Positions 45,191 to 58,091 of a DNA stretch of 64,000 nt are shown here, piece after piece (the stretch's first letter is position 1; every line of letters begins with the position of its first letter). The stretch is taken from positions 6,035,013-6,099,012 of the forward strand of contig CM073324.1 in assembly GCA_037043015.1 (NCBI GenBank). Direction: 5' to 3'. The position numbers were made by a program, and so were the translations under genes. The notes beneath the pieces are model-generated. The model searched no databases. It was given only the letters and a program-made list of their open reading frames with translations, and was not told the DNA's origin. Source of the stretch: Bryum argenteum (lineage: Eukaryota; Streptophyta; Bryopsida; Bryales; Bryaceae).

Positions 45191-48100
45191 CTATCTCCAA
45201 ACTTTACAATAACTTGGTAGATAACTTGGCAATTCTTTGATTCCTGAATAGGAAAGGTCCAATTTACGTAACTTCTTGAGGCCTTGAAATGTATCCGGTA
45301 GATGAGTGAGGTTTTTACAAGAAGCCAAGTCCAACACCTCCAAGTTGCTCAACTCTCCAAATGTTTCTGGTAATTTCTCTATTTCACAACTTGAAAGTAT
45401 CAATGTATGCAACTTCTTGAAATTTCTAAATGAATCTGGCAGCGGGAAGGAGTTATAACCCATGTTCAACATCTCCAAGTTGCTCAACTCTCCAAATGTG
45501 TGTGGCAGATTCATTATTTTTGAATCGCTAAGCCTTAAATCACGCAACTTCGTAAGGGATCCAAACGAATCTGGAAGCCCAATGCATCGACACCAAGACA
45601 AGTCCAACACCTCCAAGTTGATCAACGCTCCAAATGTGTGTGGTAATTTTTCTATTTTTGTAGTGCTAAGTCTTAAATCACGCAGCTTCGTAAGGCGTCC
45701 AAGCGAATCAGGTAGCTCAGTGCATCCACAACTAGACAAGTTCAACACCTCCAAGTTGATCAACTCTCCAAATGTATTTGGAATTTTTTTTAAATTTATC
45801 GCATAGTAAAGACGTAGTTCTTGCAATTTCCCAAGGCTTCCAAATGAATCTGGCAACGAAAGCAACCCTTTACACATATTCCAATTTAGTACCTCCAAGT
45901 TACTCAACCTTTCAAACTTGTATGGCAATGTCCATATTCTCGAACCGCAAAGCTTTAGTATGCGCATTTTCTTCAAGTCCCTAAATGAATTTGGTAGTGC
46001 TGCAAGGGACTTAGAATTACTGCAGTCTAATATCTCCAAGTTGTACAACCCTCCAAATGTAGATGGCAAATCCCTTATACCCGAATATCTAAGTTGCAAG
46101 CAATGCAACTTTATAAGGCCTCCAAATGATTCCGGTAACTCAATGAGGTGTTTACACAAAGTCAAGTCTAGTTCCTCTAAGTTCCTCAACTCTCCAAATG
46201 TATGTGGCAATCTTGTAAGTCCTGAATCAGAAAGATTCAAATCACGCACCTTCTTCAGGCCTCCAAATGAATCTGGTAGTGTGGCCAGCTTAAGAGATCT
46301 ACTCAAGTTCAATACCTCTAAGTTGCTTAGCTCTCCAAATGTATTTGGCAATCTCGTAATTGATATATTCTGCTCAAGTTGCAAATCACGCAATTCCTTG
46401 AGGCCTCCAAATGAATATGGTAATGTGGCTAGCTCATAACATCTACTCAAGTTTAATACCTCTAAGTTGCTCAGCTCTCCAAATTTATCTGGCAATCTTG
46501 TCAATCCTGAATCAAAAAGATACAAATCACGCACCTTCTTGAGGCCTCCAAATGAATCTGGTAGTGTAACGAGCTCATCACATCTACTCAAGTTCAATAC
46601 CTCTAAGTTGCTAAGCCCTCCAAATGTATCTGGCAATCTCGTAATTGATATATTTTGAAGTTGCAAATTACGCAATTTCTTGAGGCCTCCAAATGATTCT
46701 GGTAGCATGGTGAGGTTTCGACAATTATTCAAGTCTAACACCTCGAAGTTGCTCAAGTTATTCAAGTCTCCAAATGTCCTTGAAGGAAGATGCAAATCAC
46801 ATCCTCTCAAATCTAATACTTCTAATCTGCTTAACTCTCTAATTGAGTTTAACAATCCATATACTTTAGGATGTAAACTCCTAAGTACGAGAATTTTCAA
46901 ATTATTGTACTTCGATACGGTAGGAATATCTGCTTCTGCAAGGTTCTCTCTACTCTTGAGACTAAACCAAAGAGTGCTTTTTGGAAGATTGGGCAAAATC
47001 TTGCATTGCTCATTACACACTATAATGCGTAAGTGTGTCATGGACGATAAGTCAAGATGAATTGTACGATCTCTCCCCTTATCCAAATCTCCAAAACCAA
47101 ATGATAAGTTCAAAGATTGAAGTGAAGTAGGTAAATTCTGCACATTCATAATCATATCCACAAAGCAAAATCATCAGTATTAGGACTTTATTTTGAATAA
47201 ATATGTCTTTAATATTTTTTATACTACATGAACAAAATCTCCAAGTGCATAGAGATTGAAGCATGATTTATGCTAACACAAATTGTACGGAATAAATACT
47301 ACGGTTATAAACTCCATAGTAATCTATAATTTATTATATGGGGCAAAAAACGAAATAAACATATAAGAACACACCTTTCTTTTTTGCAAGAATGTTAAAG
47401 CCTCCGGCATCCACATGCGTCTTCTTTCTTTGTTTGTCCTTTCAATTTCTCGGCCCATGTCCCTCAAGTGATCATGCATTCTCAAAAAACCTTCCTCATC
47501 CACGGTGACCAATGCCTTCGCGACAAGATTTTGTATCCCTACTTCACCGGAATTCCAAATCCGTACAGCATAATCTTTGCGCTCTCCAATTAATGCACAT
47601 GCAATATCCAAAAAAATTGCTTGATATTCCCTTGAAAGAGCATCATAGCTTATCCGAAGACACTTAAAGAGCATCTTTTCATCCATTATTGCACCCGCAC
47701 TTAATTTCTCCACCATCTCATTCCAAATCTTCACTTCTTTCCCTCTTAAAAAGGCTCCAACAACCTTGAGTACCAACGGAACACCACCACATCCCTTAGT
47801 AATACTTGATACTAAGATCTCATACTCTGGTTTTATTCTCCAACAACCCTCAAATGCATGAAACTTTAAAACTTCTTTAGAATTTGCCATATTCAATCCT
47901 TGAACATCATGAATATATACTTCACTTTCAACACACCTCCGTTTCAAGGAAGGTGATATCTTCAATACGCTTTTATCTCGAGATGTCACAATACACATGC
48001 TACCCTTTGTGAACATTTCACGCAATACACAATGCTCCATCACATTATTATCTTGAATGTCATCCAACACCAAAAGAAATCGTATATTGAACAATCTCTT

Positions 48101-49309
48101 TTTCAGGATTGTTTTTCCCTTTGATTTCCCATCGATATTATTTAAATCATTCTTGCATAAATTCTTCACAATTTGTTGCTGAACCGCCTTTATACCTCCA
48201 TGATGCACTATTTCAGACACATCCTCAATATAACATGATGAATCATATCTAGGGCTCATTTGGTTGTATAGCTCTCTTGCAAGCGTCGATTTGCCGATAC
48301 CTCCCATTCCCCACAACCCCAACAACAATACTTCCTTTCCATTCTCGAGTATTTTGGCCAATTCTTTTGCAACTTGTGTCACACCCACCACAAAGTCACC
48401 CACATCTAGCGGAAGTGGCTTGTTTGCAAAAGCAAATATGTTTTCAACAACTTCTGATAAAAAATCTACTTCCAACCTGAAAACATAGAGGTAAAACATG
48501 ATAAATACTCAACAGGTGTAACGAATATATGTTTCAAGACTTCAAAAGTGCTTCAAAAGTTTGTGTAAATTTTACCTCCTTGAATCACATGAAAGCTCCC
48601 AGCCCATGAGTTGAGATGCTTCTTGCAGTCTTGTCTTCCAATGTTTGACAACTGCACCTTCATGTCGTTTACTCATCTCCTCAAATGCACTTTTGAATCG
48701 ACTGCTTTCTCGTAGACCGCTTTCTGGATACCTCACTTCACTTGGTCGCACTTTGTAGAAAATTATACGCACTTTTAAACCAGGAGTACCCAATATTGCA
48801 TCCAATTCTCTCAAACACCATTGTGACGATGCAAAACTCTCAGAAAACACAACCACAGCAATTTTGCTATTTCTGATGGCTTTCTCAATGCTTCCCCATG
48901 CATCTTCACCCATCTCTATCGACCTACAATCCAAGAATGCTTGTAGTCCCCTTGCCTTCAAAGCTTCATAAAGATAGCCCACAAAGCCTGTCTTTGTGTC
49001 AGGGCCTCTGTGGCATATAAAAACATCATAACTTGGAGATTCACCTGCACAAAATTGGACGATCAAATTTGTATTTATCACATTCTACTCAAATTCTCAA
49101 AGAATCTACTTTAGTACTAAAAAAAAATTATTTGAGAAAAACGATAGCAATGTAATTCAAACAATTTAAAACATTAGAGTTGCTCGTCTAAATAGAGATG
49201 CTCATTTGTGCTTGTGTTTTCTAGAAATGAATGCTCAACAATGAAAGTTGCTGACACTTTTGATCTCCATACCTGTATTCTCCATATCAACGCTCGTCAT
49301 AGCTTCCAT
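45191..49309 (-). CDS. TIR-NBS-LRR immune receptor (TNL), 1184 residues
   Basis: Four exons give one uninterrupted frame: 49309-49273 (12 codons plus one base, MEAMTSVDMENT), 49044-48576, 48476-47375 and 47137-45191, all GT-AG. The TIR domain (about 17-155) starts YDVFICHRGPDTK and keeps the catalytic-type glutamate E92 in SSQWCLREL, so NADase activity is possible. The NB-ARC has the P-loop GMGGIGKST (K231), kinase-2 FLLVLDD (302-308), RNBS-B VTSRDKS, GGVPLVL (about 400) and MHD (502-504) in FLRMHDHLRDMG. Residues about 537-1184 carry roughly 24 LRRs of the type LPDSFGGLKKLRDLxL / LPxTFGxLSNLEVLNL. In plants such proteins sense pathogen effectors in the cytosol or nucleus. The MHDHLRDMG style resembles gymnosperm and moss receptors. 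No frame damage is visible, so it is probably functional. The short first exon is my prediction; the rest is firm. Confidence 0.9.
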
Positions 49310-50420
49310 CCTACAACCACTACATACTCTTCCAATAGGATATCAAACCATTTTTTTACAAGGGTGTAAGTTATTCCATCAAGCTCATAAGCTCGCCCAA
49401 GAACAATGTGCTCTAATAATCTACCACGCACAATATTGGCGCCCCTCAAGCTTCTTTGTATTAGCTCACACCTTCCTGCACACCTTACAATATACTCGAA
49501 TACGTAAATCCATGCAACATGAAAGATTACATTTTTTCAAAGAGCACCAACAATAACCCATCACCAGTCACCATTATTATATTCCTTACCAAACACTTGT
49601 GATTCAACTACCAACAATAATCTCTCCTAGGACTCTAGGAGCATATGTGACAACCAAACAACACCTAAAAGCAAAATAAACCAAATTCAAATGCATAAAA
49701 TATTGGAACAAAAGAAGTAACTAGCCCAACTTCACCAAGTAGTGCATACACATACAATACCTCATATTTTTATTACACACTTTCCTTGTTGTCATCTCAA
49801 ACATGCAATTCACAATAATTAGAAAGATTATTTTCTAAATGTTTAAATGGTATGATGAGTTATAGTTGATACATAAGCCTATATTGTACACAAAGCGTAG
49901 ATACCACCAAGTTTAGCATCTGCCGAAGTCAAAACTTTTGTTTATTACATTCATCCAAAACATGCTACTACGGCACCAAAATTAACTTCCACATCTTACT
50001 CTATTGATTATGAAACACTACGTGGACACTCATGTTTTCTAGTGAGAATCCCACATTCAACTAAAACTAGACTTTTCGCTTCTATAAATGGACTTTCATA
50101 CATGAGGATCCCCATCATAAACCTAAAATCTACATAAATGAATTAATACCTAGATTTAGAGATTGTTTTTCATCTATGGTACTTAATTCTAGACGTTGAA
50201 CAGTCTAGATTTTTGTTTTTTTTAATGTGATATGAAAGATGGAGATACTCCTTTTAGTCACCGAGTTTCCTTCAGAATGTACGGTAGCTGTCTGAGATGC
50301 TCAGTTGTCAGCATTTGGGAGATTATGCCGTTCCATTTTCAGCAATGAGACTTTACTGTACCTCTTGAAGTTGCACCCACATCAATCAAACAGACAGAGA
50401 CTCCTCTGTTCATTTCCGGT
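49310..50420. other. Upstream region of the TNL gene
   Basis: This should hold the receptor promoter on the minus strand. A stretch at about 50090-50215 is a weak relative of R1 near 12150-12265 (CTAAAATCTACAT, CCTAGATTTAGAGATTG). No other gene is seen. Confidence 0.45.
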
Positions 50421-53400
50421 TGGGAACTCAAAGGGTTGACCAACATCCATAAGCTATTCCTATTAGTACATGACCTGGTTCATTCGACAACTCTCAGTAA
50501 TAAAGCATTGCAAAAAACCTCAATTCCGTTAAAATGGCACTATGCCATGTGCCATTTTGTCACACCAAATCTTACATATGTGTTTACATGGAATGGTGTA
50601 TTCTATAATATCACAATTTTGAATAATATCACTCATTTACATACAATGTCACTGATTTTCCATAATATCACCTTCAAATTCTGTTATATCACATGGTTTT
50701 TGAACTACAGTTCAGAAAGTTGAGGTGTGTCATTTTAGCAGCATAACGCCATTTTAACGGAATTGGGGATAAAAGTGCAGCAGCCTACTCAGCATGAAGG
50801 CACAAAGAGAGTATATACCTGAATGAGCAACACCCGACTCGTCAATTGAAGTAATCTTCGGCGCAGAGAAGTGTCGGTAATCACTCCTTGTTCCAGGGTG
50901 ATAGTAATGCATTGACGACTGTGGTCCTTCCAACAAGAAAATGTCGCGTGCACCAAGCACAGTTCAACGTCACCACTGATACCGACCGCTGCAAGTCACG
51001 GCAACACTGTCAGCAAGCAGCGAACGACTTCCAGAAGTGAATAACACCGTGTCCTCGTCATGAGAACAGATACTCATCACAACAATCATCAGCAATCATC
51101 ATCGAATGAGTACTACGATCCCCTTTTTCCTAGTTTTACTGATGCCTCGCATGCTCGCGGACCCCAGTGGACGTTACGGATCGGTTTTTTTCTTCTGTCG
51201 GTACCCAATGTTCTGGTGTTTCTGCCTGCAGTACTTGATGAGCATCGATTCACCATGATAGACCTTTAACAGGCATCAACTCGATATTCTATATCATTGC
51301 AACTACAATTTCCACAAAAATGCACTTCTAATAGACCATACCTCTACAAGGAATACAAACCAAGGCTGCACCTACGAAATGTTCAAATGCTTGCAAGCAT
51401 TCGTGGGGGTTGATTCGGAAACGAGGTCTCCCGGGGAGGCAAACAGGAAGCACTCAAGCCAGCATAGTGTGCGAGAAAGCAGCCGAAACAATCGCGGGAA
51501 GGTAAATCTCAAGCCTAAAGTGTGCGCAGATAAAATTTGAGCATACAGTCCTCGGCCTCTAGCGGAAAGCACCGAGCGAATCAAAAGATGCACCCGAAGC
51601 TCACGAGAGACTCGGTACTCGGTACACACCAGACAACATGCATCTGGAAAGATCCGCGAGACTTACAACCCGACAGTACTCCTCACTCCTCACTAAATTA
51701 AAAGACTCACTCCCGAAAGCCGAGTGTTCGAATTCGTTTGTTTCTCGTCGCTCTGAAACTCGTACAGAGCAATAATCTCTCAACTATTCAGTGCCTGCCA
51801 AGTTCGTGTTTTCGCATGCTGCTCTAGCATCGGAGCTTGGACGCATATTCAAACACACGGCATCCTCTACGGCATCCTGTACACTCGGCTACAGCGAAGT
51901 GCACATGTCTCTCTCTTCTTCCACATGTCTCTCTTCAAGGACTCTCCGCTGTACATGTTGGGTATTCGAGCTACCTGTACACCACGGGCTCGACGAAAAC
52001 ACCAACATCCACAAGCTGTTCCTTACAGTGCTACCAAATTTGGTCCCTGTCGACAACTTTCAATTGACAAAGCATCGCAAAAGCACTGCCCGTATACACC
52101 TACGATAGCATATAAAAGAGGACGCATTGAACCTGAATGAAATGAACAACACCCGACTCGTCAATGGAGTAAATTTTGCCGCTGATAAGTGCCACACTCA
52201 ATCTAGGTACACTGGAAACTTTGCTCCCGGAGGCCGGAGCTAGAAGTGGAGCCCTTCACACGGCTGCGCTTCAAAGAACAAAATGTCGCACGCACCACCC
52301 AAACTTCAACGTCAGCATTGATACCCACGGGTGCAAGTCACGGCAACACTGTCAGCGAGCAGCGAACTATTATCAGAAGTGGCTAACACCTTGGCATTGT
52401 CACAAGAGAATCAGTACACGTCAAAAATTTCATCAGCAATCATCATCATCAAAAGAGTGCTACGATTTCATTTATCCTCGCACTACTACGGAGAAATGCT
52501 CGCGGACCCGAGTGGACGTTGTAGACTATTTTCTTTGTCAATACCGAGCGCTTCTGTCTCATTACCGTGTCTGCCTGCAATACTCGATGAGCATCCTACA
52601 ATCGAATCATCGTTCTATATATAATTGCATCTACAATTTTCCCCAACACGCACTTACAAATGACCACACCTCTACAGGCTGGGAATGCAGCGACAAAGCC
52701 GCACGGACGATTTCAAACACCCCGTCGGAAAATCTTCCGAATATTCGTGGGGTTGGAAAAGCACTCTCCCCGAGTGAGGAACAGGAGGCACTCAAGCCAG
52801 CATTGTGTGCGAGATAGCAGCCAAAAGGGAAGGACGCGCTCAAGCCTGGCGTGTGCGCAGACAAACTCGAAGCCGACGGGCCTCAGCCGGCCTTAAGCGG
52901 GAAGCAACGCAAAGGTTCAACGAGAGGGACGGTCCACGGACACAGTGCTCCTGACTCCTCACTACAAAGACTCACTTCCGAAATCGAGTGTCGATTTAGT
53001 TTGTGTCTGGTCACTCTGACAATTGCTGAGGGCGATGATCTCTTAAGTTTACTTCTCAGTGACTGCCAAATTAGTGTTTGCAGCCCACGGTGCTCTGGCA
53101 TCGGAGCCTGAACGCACATCTAAACAGAAGACACCGTCTACGGTATCCTCTGTCCTCGGCTACAACGAAATGTGTCTTCTCCTTCTCTCCAGCACTATCT
53201 CTTTAGAGTGCTCCATATCGAACAGAGATTATCCTCTGTACATGTCTGCTACACCATGTGGTGAAATCCACGGGCCCGACGGATACACCAACACCCACAA
53301 GCTGTTACTCTTACTACATGATCTGATCCCTGCCGACAACTTTCAGTTCACAAGGCATCGCAAACGCGATGCCGACATACCAAAGCATATGAAAGTGGAC

Positions 53401-54350
53401 GTATTGAACCTGAAGGATCAACACCCGAGTCGTCAATGAAGTATTCTTGGGCGCAGATGAGTGCCGAACTCAGTCTCGGTACACTGGAAACGTCACTCCT
53501 CGTTCCCTGGCGCTAGAATATCATTGCAGACCCCAGCCCTTCACACAAGAAATTGTCGCATGCACCTGGCAAACTTCAATGCCACTGCCGATACCGACAG
53601 GCGCAAGTTTCGGTAACCCTGTCAGCAAGCAGCAAACGATTTTCAGAAGTGAAAGACAGCTTGTCCTGATCAATCACATCAAAAGAGTATTGTAAATACA
53701 TCGATCCGAGTACTACTACGGAGACATGCTCGCGACTGGAGTGGACGTTACGAATTGATTCTCCAGTCGGTACCCCACGCTCGGGAACTCGTGAAGGGCG
53801 AGTTGCTCTTCACTGAACCATTTGCGCTCCTGCGTGCAATACTCGATGCTCGATACTTGAACGCACGTCCACAAGTACGAATCTGGCTGACACCAGATTC
53901 GTCTGCTCTAAAACCTCCGTTGCAGCACAGTGTATGAACTCTCTTCCTAAACTTCCAGTACCTCTAAACAGTTCTCCACATGAAACCAGTTCTCCACATG
54001 AAATCACTACACTTAATCAAGATATGCTGGGATCGACGGACTACGCATACACCAACACATGTATACAAGATGTCAACTAAACTACACGATCTAGTGCTTA
54101 CCGACAGTTTCCAAAAACAAAGCCTACCAGGATGCATACTCCTCAGCGTATGAAAGAGGACGCATACATGAAACCTACAATTTGAAGTAGAGTCTGGCGC
54201 AGTTTAGTACCTGAACGCAGTCTCGGGAACTCAAAGCGGCGCTCCTCGCGATAGATTTCAGACCCCAGCACTTCAAACAAGCAGATACGTCGAACTCGTT
54301 GCGCACTCCATCCACCAGGCTGAAAGTTGAGGTTTGAAAACAAGCAAATG
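50420..54350. repeat. Decayed tandem array of about 1.3-kb units
   Basis: Anchor ATGAGCAACACCCGACTCGTCAAT-like sequence occurs at about 50820, 52140 and 53415, and a fourth, shortened unit starts near 54172. Each unit repeats in order: a GTCACGGCAACACTGTCAGC block (51000, 52340, 53606), an ATCATCA / CTACGGAGA(A/C)ATGCTCGCG block (51150, 52490, 53720), a CACGGCATCCTCTACGGCAT-type block (51860, 53130) and ACATCCACAAGCTGTTCC (50450, 52010, 53300). Unit spacing is about 1316, 1277 and 760 bases. No frame is shared among the units, so it is probably non-coding or long dead. Confidence 0.75.
50521..50765. mobile_element. 245-bp MITE with perfect 18-bp ends
   Basis: CAATTCCGTTAAAATGGC at 50521-50538 is exactly inverted at 50748-50765. 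Neighbouring bases also pair partly. It interrupts the first unit of the 1.3-kb array, since other units run through the site without it (for example at about 52075). The exact target duplication is unclear. Confidence 0.8.
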
Positions 54351-56202
54351 AAACACAGAGAAGATCGGAAGGAGGGTCAAGCTCTGTTGGGAGGGTAACG
54401 TGTGCATAGGGCCGGGTCTGCTACAGTGGAGTGACGACCTCGAATATTCCATTACCATATTACCATCAATTCCTGCGATTCGATCATTAAAATTTCAAGC
54501 GTCAAAGTCAGAGAAGCGTACTCAATGGCAGCAGTGGGGAGTCGGAAAGGACCAGAAAGACAATGTACCGACTTCATCTGGTACTAAGGAGTACTCCTCA
54601 CTACGAGCTTTGAATCCGAAAGGAGGTATCTTCACCACCCGTTGCAATTACATGCAAATATGCTGCCCCTAGGATCATAAAGCTTCGCATCAAGAGAGTG
54701 GTGGCTGTTTAGGGAGTATGAGGATTGTCGACTCCGTGCAGGCATTTGGATAGGGGGAAGCATATGATAAGTTTCACACCCATTTGCATGCGCCTACTGT
54801 CACAAATTATAGAGTTTGTTCGTTTGTGAAAAGATGCAGCATGCGGCTCTTTACTTACAAAGATGATATACGTTTTCTTTTTGAGCTTCAAGTTTGTAAA
54901 TTGAACGTTTTTAGTTAACTTCTACCTCCCATATATAAACATAAGGGATTTAATCCTATCGGGTGTACGATTCATTATACTCTTCATTGGTTGGTGTTTC
55001 GAAGGCCTTACTCTTGAATCGTGCTTGCTTCGGAAAACCTATCTATGCTGCAGCACAAGGCTCAACATCCACCTGTTAGCCACCTCTCCTCATCCTTCAT
55101 TTGTATGCACAATTTTGATGCTTTCGAGGGAATGTAATACTGATTTTGATCACTTGTGTTTGGAAGGATCGCCATGGTTTCCAGAAGCCGACAGTAAGCC
55201 TGAGAAGGATCGAAGCTTCCATTTTGGCATCTCAGTTTCAGTTGGAATTGGAGGAAGCTTTCATTTTGGCATCTCATCTGCGATGCATATCGGTTTGCAA
55301 GCGAGGCTTGGGGTACCCTGAGCCTCTCCAGCCATATACTGTACTTCTGGAAACCCAAAAACCTCAAAATGAGTAGAATAGGGTTTAAAAGTACCTTGAG
55401 AAGATTTGGTTGAATGGTTTCATCAAGAACGATGGATTTCTCAATTTGGCGGGGTCGTGAGGCTCTGTCTTCAGAGGAAGCCTGGCGATGAATGCATTGT
55501 AGTCGGCCGGAGTTCGGGTATTTGTACATAGCAAATGCTTATCTACGTTGGAAGCAATGGGTGGTGCGTTCCGGCATTCAGTATGGCGCAGACTTCATGG
55601 CGTATCGTCATCATCCTGCGCTTGTACACTCGGAGTAATAAAATCTTCTCTCTTCCTTTCTCCACACTTTCAGCCCTTCGTACTAGTCATTCGACTGACT
55701 GGGTTGTGTCAAATGTGCATTTATGCGATGCTAGTAATGCTCGAAGGACATGAGGAACGAGTGAAGACATGGACTGAAGTACAAGCCATGAATCGACTTT
55801 GTGGCAGTATTGCTAAGGTACCCTATTCCTTTACTCTTCTACTGTTGCTGTTATATCAATCCATTCAGTACCTGTGAAGAATGAATCTTAACTGAGTCGT
55901 GGGCTGAAGAATATCGTATTTTCCTGCTCCGCACTTCTTTCATTCTGTGCTTTTGGCACCTTGAGGTTTTTTGAGTTGGACCTTATTCCCATTTCAGGAT
56001 TTGGGGATTGTTGAGGTTGGAGCCTAGGGCCAACCTTTCAGAAATTCTGGGGCGCCCTTGCGGACGCCGCAGGGGGGTTGGAAATAGTTTTCAACCAGCA
56101 ATTGACGCGTCTCGGTAAAACCTCACTAACTGCGTCATTGCCCCAAGCGCAAAGATATCTCCTTCACCATCACTTGCCAATCTTCTACTCTAACATGAGA
56201 GG
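54351..56202. other. Intergenic sequence, exon-like stretch near 55740-55819
   Basis: The stretch LEGHEERVKTWTEVQAMNRL followed by CGSIAK ends at a GTACCC donor-like site (55820). No neighbouring exon or family is recognised. The rest shows nothing I can name. Confidence 0.35.
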
Positions 56203-56570
56203 CAGAGCGGACCACGGATAGGGGATATATTGTCACAACACTGATCTAGGACCTGAAAGAGCTTGACTCGATTGTTGCTTTTGTGTGCAGACACTGCTGC
56301 TGCTTCATCGGAATCTCAAGGATGAAGGAACCGATATGTCTACGCCAGCGTGGGAAAGGAAGGTGGCGGTGGAGGCAGTGGAAGTTCGGAGATCGTTACC
56401 AGAAAAGAATCGTGAGCCTCCCACTGGCAGGTTATGCACTTCCAGTATAACTCGTGAAGGCTTCGGTTTGTCCTCTTATCTCAGTTTGGTGTTATCCTTC
56501 TGTAGATTATCTACCCTGGTTTGTCGTCATCATTCTCGATGCGGGTTTGTATCATATTCTAGGAAATGAA
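56203..56570. repeat. Dispersed repeat R3, copy B
   Basis: This is similar to 25667-26010. In this copy the frame after GTGTGCAG at 56290 is open for about 90 codons, with no recognisable product. Confidence 0.65.
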
Positions 56571-56813
56571 TTTGACTAAAAATATTTACAAGAGTTCGAT
56601 ATGCAATTTATAACACTTCAACACGTATGCTTGAGTTATGCTACGAGTAGCTCAGCACTCCTGTTTGAGTTGTTTAACTCAAAGCTATAACAGTATGTCT
56701 GTAAAGCATCTTTTTCATATTCACTTACTGTTGTTTCTGTTTGGAATGGATCGGGCGGTTTTGATTCTTTCTTGGACAGAGTTCATGCACATTTTAAGAG
56801 GAAAAGAAGTAAG

Positions 56814-57052
56814 GGGTAAGGTTCTGATATGGGTACCACTACTAAGACACGTCTCATTAAGTGTGACCTATGTGTAATTCATTATATATGTGCCAAAATT
56901 TCCTTTTTTAACTACATGTATACAACTATAGCCATGTCACCTATAATACCATCTGGTTAGAATAATTTTTCAGTGTTGCTTTTTTTATCGAAAAAGTAGT
57001 TTCAAAAAAATTACACTGTTTTGGATGGGATACCCATATCAGAACCTTACCC
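56814..57052. mobile_element. 239-bp MITE flanked by TAAG
   Basis: GGGTAAGGTTCTGATATGGG at 56814 is inverted at 57033-57052. TAAG precedes the element at 56810-56813 and follows it at 57053-57056. A TAA-type duplication and G-rich ends suggest a PIF/Harbinger (Tourist-like) MITE. It is non-coding. Confidence 0.8.
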
Positions 57053-57056
57053 TAAG

Positions 57057-58091
57057 CCTCATTTTTGTAGTGAGTAGCTTAATATCGAATACTTATACTT
57101 CAAACTTAGAACATCTTGAAAGAGGTTCGTACTATCTTAGAAGCATATATCGGTTAATAGAGCGAATAGACTACAAAAAAAATCATTCCATGTTTATACT
57201 ACTATCTTTTAAAACTTTGTCACTTTTTGCTACTGCATTAAGTTCATCTAAAAGCATTCAACGTTCAGTGAAGGTCCGAAATAGGTCATATTGCCTTTGG
57301 TCGGGCTTCTATAAAACTCAAATCTCGGGCGATGAAGTAGAAACTTCCTGCAGATTGTAAAAATTTTCTTCCTTTTCAATCTTGTTCATGCTTTGGGATT
57401 TCTCATATCATAGGAATTATTCATTCTCAAAGTTTTTAAGGTGTAGTGAGGCTTTGTGATGTGGGATGTTGCGCACAAGTTTGGAACACTTTCATTGAGT
57501 TGGAAAAGTTAGCTTACCCCTACGAGTCCAATTTGCTTTCTTGCAATCTGAATTATTAGAATGTAAATTTTTTTCACATGTCCTAACATTGTGGTGTTGC
57601 TCTTGGACTTCATACAATCTACTCTATACCTACTCTATATTTATCATCCCTAACCTCCCCAATCCAAAATACTACTCCAATTTTTTGAAAGTGCATACAA
57701 TGATTCGGTTATATCAAAAAAAACAACCCATCATGACTTGTTTTTCACATTGAAGATTTGAAGTGCACCTCATTAGATTGAGTCCCATGGCCGCTTTACA
57801 CAAGGGGCCAAGCCATTGATGGGGAAAATTTATGGCCAAATCTTCTCTTGTAATTTGTTCAATTGTTGAAATTGGCGTGAAGGGCTTTATATGGGAAGTC
57901 AAGGCCAATTTTCAGAAATTATATTGTAATGGGTTGTCGACAAGTTATGACACAGCTTGCACTGCAAAGTTTGGAGATAGAAGAATAGAAGGCCCATTCA
58001 TGGCCTAGAGATCGTTTCTTGATTTCAATACAGAACCATTATTTCAATAAAATACTTCAAAGTGAACGGATCAAAAGCATGGAATGTAGTT
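57057..58091. other. AT-rich intergenic sequence
   Basis: No gene, RNA gene or transposon end is seen. Confidence 0.5.

Noticed and set aside
45462..47060. Plus-strand frames opposite the LRR region
   Set aside because: They are antisense shadows of the leucine-rich repeats.
54523..54542. GGCAGCAGTGGGGAGT resembles a conserved 16S rRNA segment
   Set aside because: Flanking sequence does not continue as rRNA; this is a chance match.
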